Shown: positions 34,145-40,873 of the stretch, one piece after another
Layout: each line of letters begins with the position of its first letter
How positions within the stretch are numbered: position 1 is the stretch's first letter
Position numbers and translations under genes: made by a program
Notes under the pieces: model-generated
The model's database searches: none
What the model was told of the DNA's origin: nothing
What the model saw: the letters and a program-made list of their open reading frames with translations, nothing else
Source: Puniceibacterium antarcticum
GTDB lineage: Bacteria; Pseudomonadota; Alphaproteobacteria; Rhodobacterales; Rhodobacteraceae
Length of the DNA: 64,000 bases
NCBI RefSeq assembly: GCF_002760615.1
Contig: NZ_AWWI01000066.1
Location: 62,001 to 126,000, forward strand
Direction of reading: 5' to 3'

Positions 34145-35074
34145 TCAGCGAACGACGATCTTCTTTTCGTCCAGACCGGCGTCAGGGCAGAGCATCAGCG
34201 GCAGCGAATAGTTGACGATGCCGTTGGTTGCGCCTTGGGACGGGCGTCCGATCTCGACCTTGGGCGCGGTGACCTCGACAATGTTACCCGCAGTCGTGCC
34301 GTGAACCATCGAGAGGGCTGCGCGTGTGCGGGCATTGGCGATCGCGAACCAGTCGACCGTTGCCAGTGCGGTCGCCTTGACCACGGCTGTGCCGGTGCTC
34401 TGACGATTGGTAATCTTGATCTCTTCCTCACCAATCAGGAAGCTCGGCGTCACAGTGTTGCCCAGATCCAGCGACAGGCTTTCGGCAATCGAGGTCCAGC
34501 CATGCAGCGTCAGAAGTGTGTTGGCTTTTGACACCACAAGAGGCGTGATCAGACCCGCAGAGCTGACGGCGGGGTTCGAGACCTGGTCGCTGATCGTGCC
34601 CAGCAAGCCTGTGACCGTGAACCGGAACTGTGGAATGCCCTTGGCGTTGAAGGTTTCGGTGACGTTGCCGCGCGCGCCCAGCAGGATATGCCGGACCTTG
34701 TCCATGACAAAATAGAGCGAGCCGGACTCGCGGCCTTCCTCGATAATCTCGTAGGTGACGTCGGTATCGACGGTCACGGTTTCGGAGAAGCCGCAGATGC
34801 GCAGCAGCGAGCCGTAACGCGGCACGGTCCCGGCGGCACCTGCCCCGGCAATTTCGATGTCGAATTCCAGCCGGGCATAGGTCCCTGCCAGAATGATGCC
34901 CTGCGAGCCGAGATAAGGCAGGATAAGATCGCGCTGAACATCCTCGCCTTCCATCGGCGAAAACGTGACGTTGCTGGCGATCATCGCATCAGCGGTGTCG
35001 GGTGCGATATCCGTGCCGTAAGCGGCTTCGATCTTGTGCAGGATTGCGAGTTTGCGTTCGTAACGGTCGGCCAT
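34145..35074 (-). CDS. Major tail tube protein
   Basis: The protein is 309 aa. Beta-rich throughout, with the layout of siphovirus tail tube proteins: a leading ERKLAILHKIEAAYGTDIAPD segment followed by alternating short strands (e.g. YARLEFDIEIAGAGAAGT, VTYEIIEEGRESGSLYF) and ending in SLPLMLCPDAGLDEKKIVVR. It lies between head-completion genes and the tail chaperone, which fixes the role. No sheath gene is present, in line with a non-contractile tail. Confidence 0.8.
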   Translation of the reverse strand: MADRYERKLAILHKIEAAYGTDIAPDTADAMIASNVTFSPMEGEDVQRDLILPYLGSQGIILAGTYARLEFDIEIAGAGAAGTVPRYGSLLRICGFSETVTVDTDVTYEIIEEGRESGSLYFVMDKVRHILLGARGNVTETFNAKGIPQFRFTVTGLLGTISDQVSNPAVSSAGLITPLVVSKANTLLTLHGWTSIAESLSLDLGNTVTPSFLIGEEEIKITNRQSTGTAVVKATALATVDWFAIANARTRAALSMVHGTTAGNIVEVTAPKVEIGRPSQGATNGIVNYSLPLMLCPDAGLDEKKIVVR

Positions 35075-35076
35075 GG

Positions 35077-35238
35077 TCAGTCGCCCTTCTGGGCCGCGTC
35101 AGCCTTTACAGGGGCTTCGGTCGGCGTTGCGGTTTGGGGGGCCGGTGCGGGCGCGGGTTTCGTCGCTTTCTGCACCTGTTTGATCTTTCCGGTCTTCGGA
35201 TCGCGGGTGAAGCGACCCCCGGTTGCTGGTCTGTCCAT
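35077..35238 (-). CDS. DUF2635-like small phage protein (Mu gp38 position)
   Basis: The protein is 53 aa. MDRPATGGRFTRDPKTGKI matches the short strand pattern of the Mu gp38 group (a fixed Arg-Asp-Pro), followed by a lysine/alanine/proline-rich tail. AGGAG lies seven bases before the ATG, which is two bases after the gp37 stop. Function unknown; it lies between head-completion and tail tube genes. Confidence 0.6.
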   Translation of the reverse strand: MDRPATGGRFTRDPKTGKIKQVQKATKPAPAPAPQTATPTEAPVKADAAQKGD

Positions 35239-35240
35239 CG

Positions 35241-35663
35241 TCAGGCTCCTGTCAAAAATCTGCTGGTTTCCCATGTCTGGGCATAAATCGTGACGCTGTT
35301 TCCAAGCGCGCTGCCTTCGCCGCCCACCAGCTCGAACGGGTCACTGCTGTCGAACGGGGACCACCCCGCCAGCGCATCCTCGATCGAGGTCTTGAAGCCG
35401 TCGAACATCAGCGCGCGCTCAGCCCCACGGGCGTCGTTGTGCTGGCGAATGACAAAAGCCACGACGACCTGAACCTTCACCTTCTGACGGAAGCCGCCGG
35501 TCGCAAACGGATTGGGCAGTGCCCGTTCCCGCCAGGGCACGACAAAGCCGGTGCCATGATCAGCGGCGGTGCTTTTCGCCAGGGCTTCGATATCCTCGGC
35601 CACCTCGACGGCCGTCAGAGCCGTCGCTTCCGCCTGAAGCCGCTGGACGATCTCGGCAATCAT
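35241..35663 (-). CDS. Mu gp37-like head-tail completion protein
   Basis: The protein is 140 aa. The pattern (MIAEIVQRLQAE..., GFVVPWRERALPNPFATGG, VKVQVVVAFVIRQHND) is that of the gp37/DUF1834 family, thought to terminate the tail or join it to the head. It overlaps the gp36-like gene by 4 bp. Confidence 0.75.
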   Translation of the reverse strand: MIAEIVQRLQAEATALTAVEVAEDIEALAKSTAADHGTGFVVPWRERALPNPFATGGFRQKVKVQVVVAFVIRQHNDARGAERALMFDGFKTSIEDALAGWSPFDSSDPFELVGGEGSALGNSVTIYAQTWETSRFLTGA

Positions 35664-36079
35664 CTCCAGCCTCGCAGGGCGCAGGGTGTGAACACCTGAG
35701 CAGGTGAAGACGACATGTGCCGTTCGGTTGTGTCCGGTTGATCCCCATCGATGTCAGGAATGACCATCAGACCACGGGACACCCGATCGAGAGCTTTGAT
35801 CGCATTGTCGTAATCGGTGACAATGTGCTCGGGCGCGCCGTCGCGGTGCAGGTGGTAGCGCGCGATCGACACGGCCCAGGTGGTGACCAGACGGGGCGTC
35901 GATGGCAGCGGCAGGGTATACTTCACCCCCAGATACCCGTCGATCTCGGTACTGGCGTCTTCGATGGCAGCGGCGATCACATCCGGATCTGCCGTGCCGT
36001 CGTCGTCGCGATCAGCGATCTGCAGGATCTCCGACTCGCCCGCGCGCTCGATCAGGTCTGTGAGGTTGGCATACGGCAT
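35660..36079 (-). CDS. Mu gp36-like protein (DUF1320)
   Basis: The protein is 139 aa. MPYANLTDLIERAGESEILQIADRD and DASTEIDGYLGVKYTLPLPSTP are characteristic of DUF1320, a head-tail connector related to gp6/gp15-type adaptors. The ATG at 36079 is preferred; longer in-frame starts would overlap the upstream gene. The C-terminus overlaps gp37 by 4 bp. Confidence 0.85.
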   Translation of the reverse strand: MPYANLTDLIERAGESEILQIADRDDDGTADPDVIAAAIEDASTEIDGYLGVKYTLPLPSTPRLVTTWAVSIARYHLHRDGAPEHIVTDYDNAIKALDRVSRGLMVIPDIDGDQPDTTERHMSSSPAQVFTPCALRGWR

Positions 36080-36083
36080 CGGA

Positions 36084-36458
36084 TCAGGCTTCCGGCACAA
36101 TGATCGCCGCGCCGGGCTTTCCGCTATCAATCCATTCATTCAGCTTCGACGACGCATTCGTCAGAGAAACCGAGACATCCGTGAGCAGCGGATGGGCACC
36201 GAGGCTTTCAACCGTGAGCGACGAAAGACTGATCAGGTTCAGACTTTCATCCGGCAGCGCCCTCCTGGTCGTCTGAGAGACAGCGCGGTCGAGCGACAAG
36301 AAGCCTTTTTCGATATCCGTGCGGGCGATTTGCAGCCAGCGCTGGTCTGTTTCCGGATAGGTTGCAAGCTCATCCAGAACGTTTATCAGGCGCTTTTCGA
36401 TCAACGCGTTCAGCTGCGCCTGGGGGATGGGTGTGCCTTTGTTCGGAGTGTCGGTCAT
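36084..36458 (-). CDS. Putative Acb2/Tad1-type cyclic-nucleotide sponge (anti-CBASS)
   Basis: The protein is 124 aa. The segment RWLQIARTDIEKGFLSLDRAVSQTTR (residues ~43-68) matches the hairpin pattern I remember for Acb2/Tad1 proteins (ARTxxxxGFMALxRAV). Those proteins bind cyclic di- and trinucleotides and so block CBASS or Thoeris signalling. B3-like Pseudomonas phages such as JBD67 carry Acb2, which fits a Mu-like host genome. It is an accessory gene between a lipoprotein and the head-tail connector, with a strong AAGGAG site and its own upstream hairpin. The call is from memory of the motif only. Confidence 0.5.
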   Translation of the reverse strand: MTDTPNKGTPIPQAQLNALIEKRLINVLDELATYPETDQRWLQIARTDIEKGFLSLDRAVSQTTRRALPDESLNLISLSSLTVESLGAHPLLTDVSVSLTNASSKLNEWIDSGKPGAAIIVPEA

Positions 36459-36481
36459 CTCAGAGGCTCCTTTGGTGAAGA

Positions 36482-36508
36482 CACCAGGGCAAATGCCGCG
36501 CCCTGGTG
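36482..36508 (-). terminator. Strong hairpin upstream of the Acb2-like gene
   Basis: CACCAGGGC and GCCCTGGTG form a perfect 9-bp stem with a 9-base loop between the lipoprotein gene and the Acb2-like gene. There is no long T-run on the minus strand, so partial termination or mRNA protection is more likely than full termination. Confidence 0.4.
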
Positions 36509-36550
36509 CTTTGGTCTCTCCGCTTTCGCGGCCTGTTCAAATCCGGCGCA

Positions 36551-36877
36551 TCAGACCTTGTCGGGCGCGCGCGGATCGGGCGTCAGGAACGGCGTGTGCC
36601 AGAGGTGCTGCTGCGAGGCGGGCAGATCCATGACGGCGGTCGGCAGGGATGCGAGAACTAAGGCATCGGGGGTGGTGGTCAGGGTCTGGTCCGAGGCGGT
36701 GATCGCGATCACCGGGGCAGTCGCAAGTTCCGGGATGACCATCTCCGGCGACATGGTATCGGTCCCGGACATCGAGAAAAGGTCGATGCCTGCCGGTTGG
36801 GTGTCATCGCAGGCGGAAAGCATGCCTGCCACTGCAATGGCAGAGACCAGGGTTATTGAGGTGAGCAAACGCTTCAT
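36551..36877 (-). CDS. Phage-encoded lipoprotein in the capsid region
   Basis: The protein is 108 aa. MKRLLTSITLVSAIAVAGML then SACDDTQPAG is a clean lipoprotein signal with lipobox LSAC. The mature ~85 residues are acidic and threonine-rich without a known domain. A secreted lipoprotein has no virion role, so this is a likely accessory gene acting in the lysogen or infected cell, for example superinfection exclusion. The start at 36877 is chosen because the signal peptide begins there. Confidence 0.65.
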   Translation of the reverse strand: MKRLLTSITLVSAIAVAGMLSACDDTQPAGIDLFSMSGTDTMSPEMVIPELATAPVIAITASDQTLTTTPDALVLASLPTAVMDLPASQQHLWHTPFLTPDPRAPDKV

Positions 36878-36961
36878 GTGGTTTCCATCAATCTGGGTTT
36901 GAAAGCGGGGCGACGGCATTGCCGCACCGCCCGGGGGCCATTGCTGACCTTGGGCTGTGGG

Positions 36962-37444
36962 TCAGCCCTTCTTGGTTGGCGCTGCACCCCTGCGGGTGGT
37001 CTTTGCGCCTTCGCTCGGGGGGGTATTCTGCTCGGGTGTCGGCTCCGGGGCGGCGTCAGGCTTGCGCAGATCGGCCAGCTCGCCCTCAAGCTCTGTGATC
37101 CGCGCCTCTGCCTTTTCAGCACGGGCATTTGCAGCCTCGGCCTGTGCCAGCGCTTTGTCCTTTTCGGCGGTCAGCCCGGACATTGCCGTATCGACTGCCG
37201 CTGCGACGATGCCATTGGCGATCTTTTCGGCGCGGGCATCCACCAGAGTTTCGAAGGCGACGTCGACCTCGTCACCGATCAGCACTTCGCCTTCGGTGCC
37301 GGAAATGGCCCCGGCCTCAAAGAGCTGAGACGCCACCTTCGGGGTGACCCAGACAATTGCCCCTTCCGGCTGCCAGACGCGGTCGATCTTGGCGGGGGCG
37401 ATCAGGGTGACCTCGAACTTTGCGAGTTTCAGGGGAGTGTCCAT
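36962..37444 (-). CDS. Phage head-region protein with coiled coil
   Basis: The protein is ~160 aa. The N-terminal ~85 residues are beta-rich (KFEVTLIAPAKIDRVWQPEGAIVWVTPKVA); residues ~95-130 form a coiled coil (KDKALAQAEAANARAEKAEARITELEGEL), and a Pro/Thr/Lys-rich tail ends in PTKKG. The ATG overlaps the capsid stop by one base (TGATG). A GTG three bases earlier is possible. It occupies the Mu gp35 position next to the capsid. Function unknown. Confidence 0.6.
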   Translation of the reverse strand: MDTPLKLAKFEVTLIAPAKIDRVWQPEGAIVWVTPKVASQLFEAGAISGTEGEVLIGDEVDVAFETLVDARAEKIANGIVAAAVDTAMSGLTAEKDKALAQAEAANARAEKAEARITELEGELADLRKPDAAPEPTPEQNTPPSEGAKTTRRGAAPTKKG

Positions 37445-38403
37445 CACACTGCCGCCGCCCCGGCATTCTGGAACAGGAACCCGCCCTCGACGCCGACAAC
37501 ATAGGGACGCCGCTCGACCTTAGTCGGGAAGATCCAGCTGTCGTTGGAGCGCTCGTAATACCCGGTCTCAACCATCGGATAGCCGCGCAGCTCGTATGTG
37601 TAGCCATAGGCCGGGACCATGAAGTTGTCGCCGGTCATGGGGGTGTAGGACAGGATTGCATCATCCCCCCAGACATCCGTGGCCATGGCGGTGTCGTCAG
37701 CGGACTCGGGCAGGTAGACGGCTTTGCCGACCACCACCTTAGCCACGTCGAAATACGTCGCGAGCATATCAACCGTGATCGAGTCTTTGGACGTATACTT
37801 GAACTGCTCCTTGACCGCCGGATGACGCTTCAAGGAATTGAATGCTGTCGGGCCAAGCGTCAGGGTGTTGGCGTAACGCCCGATCGAGCGACGGACTGCC
37901 TCGTTGCCTGCCTGCACATCAGCCGCCGGGTCGCTGGTGGGATCACTCCAGCGATCACCGCCGGTCAGGGCCAGCTTGTGGTTGCCGTCATAGCTGGCAG
38001 CATTGCGCGCCAGGTCAGCACATTCCTTTTCAAGGCCGAGGTCGAGGACGTCCATCACCATGCCGACGGCACCGGCGCTGAGATCGATGCCCGGAATGCT
38101 CTGGGCCTCTTCCTGGTGTTCGATCGGCACCAGCGCTTCCAGAGCGTCCTGGACGAGCGACACCGGATCGGAGGCGTAGCCGTACTGGACGCGCTTCTTG
38201 TCAGCCCCCGGCGCGCGGCGGGTGTTGACCATCCGGAAGCTTTCCTTGCCGAAGCGAATAACCCGCATCGAGCGGTTCGGGATCGGCACACGGGGAAACA
38301 GGATCTGCCCGATGAATTCAAGATTGCGATACCCCCGGGCATGGGTCGAGAGGATCGGATCGATGACCCCGGCGGTACGCGTATTGAGAACGGTCTGGTT
38401 CAT
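37444..38403 (-). CDS. Major capsid protein
   Basis: The protein is 319 aa. It follows protease and decoration genes, as expected, and has a major-capsid (lambda E / HK97-fold) pattern: IDPILSTHARGYRNLEFIGQILFPRVPI at the start, AFNSLKRHPAVKEQFKY near residue 195, and the C-terminal beta region SWIFPTKVERRPYVVGVEGGFLF. It assembles the head shell. The decoration-like gene stops 12 bp upstream. Confidence 0.85.
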   Translation of the reverse strand: MNQTVLNTRTAGVIDPILSTHARGYRNLEFIGQILFPRVPIPNRSMRVIRFGKESFRMVNTRRAPGADKKRVQYGYASDPVSLVQDALEALVPIEHQEEAQSIPGIDLSAGAVGMVMDVLDLGLEKECADLARNAASYDGNHKLALTGGDRWSDPTSDPAADVQAGNEAVRRSIGRYANTLTLGPTAFNSLKRHPAVKEQFKYTSKDSITVDMLATYFDVAKVVVGKAVYLPESADDTAMATDVWGDDAILSYTPMTGDNFMVPAYGYTYELRGYPMVETGYYERSNDSWIFPTKVERRPYVVGVEGGFLFQNAGAAAV

Positions 38404-38415
38404 GGTCTGGGGTCC

Positions 38416-38760
38416 TTAGCGGATGAGGATGTCGAGGAAGGCACCGTCCGCCGCAGCGGTCAGCGCAGTGGCAAAGACGTTGGCCGAGGCGGGATCGGCC
38501 ACAGCCACTTTGACGCCGCCACCGGAGGAGGAGATCAGCTTGGCACCGGCTGTCACGGCACCCGTGGCCTTGATCCGGATGGAGCCCATCACCAGAACGG
38601 CAATGTCCTGGCCGATCTCGGTACAGGGGTTGAGGGCAACGCCCAGCACGGGCGTATCGTCCGTGGTGATTTTTGCGCCCGCGTAGCTGATCAGATCACC
38701 GGCATCGAAGAGGCTCGTGGCGGTGACTGTGCGGTTGAGGACGTTCTGATAGGTCATCAT
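38416..38760 (-). CDS. Capsid decoration protein (DUF2190-like)
   Basis: The protein is 114 aa, rich in beta strands with the DUF2190-like run DAGDLISYAGAKITTDD and VLVMGSIRIKATGAVTAGAKLISS. Such proteins stabilise expanded heads by binding at trimer points. Position between protease and capsid supports this. Start at the double ATG; either could serve. Confidence 0.75.
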   Translation of the reverse strand: MMTYQNVLNRTVTATSLFDAGDLISYAGAKITTDDTPVLGVALNPCTEIGQDIAVLVMGSIRIKATGAVTAGAKLISSSGGGVKVAVADPASANVFATALTAAADGAFLDILIR

Positions 38761-38774
38761 GGTCTGGGGTCCCT

Positions 38775-39923
38775 TCAGGAAACGGCGCGCACGGCGGCCA
38801 GATAGGCGGTGCCCGGGTGCGCAAGCTGGTAAGCAGCGGCCTTGGCGTGGAGTTCGAGCTGCTCGCCATCGACCTCCTTGCCGTCAGAGGCAAAGCTGGC
38901 TGTCGAGCTGCGGGGATCGCCGCCCAGATCCTGACGCCCGAACGACACCGCCTTGGGCTGTTCGGACAGAACCTGACGGATCGCATCGGCGGGGCTGAGC
39001 TTTTCGCCACCCTCGGAAAAGGCGACCGAGGCGTCACTGGGCAGCGTGTCGAGGATTGCGACCACCTTGTCTTTGGAGGCGGGCAGCAACTTGCCATCCG
39101 CGACCAGGCTGTCCGCGAAAGACACGTTGTCGGTGTGGCGCAGCTTGGCCTCGCGAGCCTTCAGAGCAGCATCGCGCGTGGAGAGATCGGCCTCGCGGGC
39201 AGCGAAGTCGGCATTGGGTTTGGGGGGCACGGCAGGGTCCTCTTCGGGGTCGATTGCAGGTACGGGGGGAGTTTTGGGCTTTGGCGGGGCACTGAAGCTC
39301 GTGCGGTTGCGGTCCAGCTCCATGTCGTCGAGCCATTCCAGCGAATAGGTGGGCAGGGCCTTGTCGGCGTCTTCCATGCCGAATTTGTCGATGATGAAAT
39401 CGCGCAAGGAGCGCAGCAGGCTGGCCGTTTCCTGAAACCCACGCTCACCGAAATCCGCGGTGAACGTGGCCGCCTCAGTCGTGCTGGCCGAGAACTTGAC
39501 GTTCTTCAGGCCCGACACTGCCGGGGCAGCGCCCCCCAGAAATCCGACATGCTTGGGATACCAGGTGCCGGGCACCGGGTTGTTCTCCTGATCGGGACGG
39601 AAGAACGACATCGAGACTTTCTTGTAGCGCCCCGCCCTCACCGCATCCGAGAACTTGGGCTCAATCTCGCCCAGGGTGGCAAACAGACGCCCGTCGGTGG
39701 CGTCAAAATCAAAGCCGGTGATCCAGCCAAAGGCAGGTGCATCGGTCGCCGGGTGACCGACGACGATCGGTGCAGGCGCGGTCTCGAAATCGTAGACATC
39801 TGCAATCGCCGCCAGATCCGCTGCCGAATAGGTCAAGGCCCCGCCACCCATTGGCGTGAAGGTGCCGGGGCGGAAGACTTCGATACGGGCGGTGGCGGGT
39901 GTCTGTTGGGGCATTGGTTCCAT
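38775..39923 (-). CDS. Phage head maturation protease (Mu gpI-like) with scaffold domain
   Basis: The protein is 382 aa. Residues ~1-180 form the Mu I protease (FRPGTFTPMGGGALTYSAADLAAIA, IVVGHPATDAPAFGWI, KKVSMSFF with a candidate nucleophile Ser, then HVGFLGGAAPAVSGLK). The rest is a charged helical scaffold region (AAREADLSTRDAALKAREAKLR). In Mu an internal start makes the scaffold separately; I cannot assign one here. An ATG at 39914 is an alternative start. A dyad repeat shared with the endolysin promoter lies 45 bp upstream. Confidence 0.85.
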   Translation of the reverse strand: MEPMPQQTPATARIEVFRPGTFTPMGGGALTYSAADLAAIADVYDFETAPAPIVVGHPATDAPAFGWITGFDFDATDGRLFATLGEIEPKFSDAVRAGRYKKVSMSFFRPDQENNPVPGTWYPKHVGFLGGAAPAVSGLKNVKFSASTTEAATFTADFGERGFQETASLLRSLRDFIIDKFGMEDADKALPTYSLEWLDDMELDRNRTSFSAPPKPKTPPVPAIDPEEDPAVPPKPNADFAAREADLSTRDAALKAREAKLRHTDNVSFADSLVADGKLLPASKDKVVAILDTLPSDASVAFSEGGEKLSPADAIRQVLSEQPKAVSFGRQDLGGDPRSSTASFASDGKEVDGEQLELHAKAAAYQLAHPGTAYLAAVRAVS

Positions 39924-39967
39924 CCAGGCTGAGGCGTTGGATGGAAACTGACAGATTTGGAAATGCG

Positions 39968-39991
39968 ACTGGCCCGGACCCATGTCCGGCC
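39968..39991 (-). promoter_or_regulatory. Late-operon dyad, copy 2 (upstream of protease)
   Basis: A 24-bp stretch (minus-strand core CCGGACATGGGTCCGG) is nearly identical to the copy at 47128-47151, differing at two positions. It lies in the 254-bp gap between the gpG-like morphogenesis gene and the protease, 45 bp before the protease start. Further hairpins occupy the gap (e.g. AATGG...CCATT with four T at 40123-40167). I read it as a binding site for the phage Mor/C activator driving the head-tail operon. Confidence 0.5.
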
Positions 39992-40177
39992 AAGCCCGTT
40001 TAAGGACAATTATTGCAAATTTATGTCCGCCGCTGGCATCCGCATATCGGATGTTCTGCCAAACCTGTGCTGAGAGCGTTTATAACGGCAACTTAACGGG
40101 GGTTCTCGCCTTTTCCGGGGTGAATGGTCCCCCGTGGGGGTGAATTGCACTCAGCGGGCCATTTTTTAGACATGCTG

Positions 40178-40765
40178 TCAGGTGTCGTTCAGCCAGGCGT
40201 CGGCGATCTCGATGATGATGACCTCGTCTTCCTTTGAAACCCCGAGAAACGGTCGGGCCGGGATGGTGATTTCATGGGCTGGGATGGTCACGTCGCTCGC
40301 GAAGTTGGATCTCGATTTCTTGCGGAACGTTGGATCGAACGTGTCGGTCTTCTTGTCGTAGCTCTGATAGATCGTTGCCGTGCGCGCAGCTTTCTTGATC
40401 GTGCCCCCGAGCTGGTGGATGGCGGCATATTCCTTGGGGGAGCCGATGCGCACCTGATCGTCTGCGACCTCCATCGTGCGTTTGTTGATCGAGGCCATCA
40501 AGCCGGTGTTCCGGGTTGCCTGAAGGATCTTGATCGGGGTTTGTTTGCGCCGCTCACGGGCGCGGATCGTTGCGGGCTTCAGCTGCGCCCAGGGCACGCC
40601 TTCGGGAGAGCTTTCGGATTCAAAGTTGTCGCGGGTCGAGTTCAGCAGTTGCTCGCCCACGTTTTTGTAAAAGCCGATCGGCTTTTCCATTCGGGCGATC
40701 ATGTTCTCCAGCTTGGCGCGCAGCTCTGCATTGTCGATCTCAACCGTGATGCTGATGCCGGTCAT
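40178..40765 (-). CDS. Phage virion morphogenesis protein (Mu gpG / P2 gpS-like)
   Basis: The protein is 195 aa. MTGISITVEIDNAELRAKLENMIARMEKP, DNFESESSPEGVPWAQLKPATIRARERR and IPARPFLGVSKEDEVIIIEIADAWL are standard family features. The family completes heads or joins tails. It ends the terminase-portal block; a 254-bp regulatory gap follows. Confidence 0.9.
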   Translation of the reverse strand: MTGISITVEIDNAELRAKLENMIARMEKPIGFYKNVGEQLLNSTRDNFESESSPEGVPWAQLKPATIRARERRKQTPIKILQATRNTGLMASINKRTMEVADDQVRIGSPKEYAAIHQLGGTIKKAARTATIYQSYDKKTDTFDPTFRKKSRSNFASDVTIPAHEITIPARPFLGVSKEDEVIIIEIADAWLNDT

Positions 40766-40873
40766 CTTGATTTCTCCCTCTGTTCAGCGCATGTTTCAGG
40801 TGTCAGCAACTCGATGATGACCGGTGATGGTCCAGTGAAGTGTTCTGACGTGCGGGCCGGATCACCTCGGCCC

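Noticed and set aside
37420-38805. 461-codon plus-strand frame opposite the capsid and decoration genes
   Set aside because: It mirrors two well-supported phage genes on the other strand, has no ribosome site and the composition of an antisense shadow.
40762-40873. Open frame just before the gpG-like morphogenesis gene with an ATGA overlap
   Set aside because: The frame has no start codon of its own after the portal fusion stop, so the overlap is accidental.
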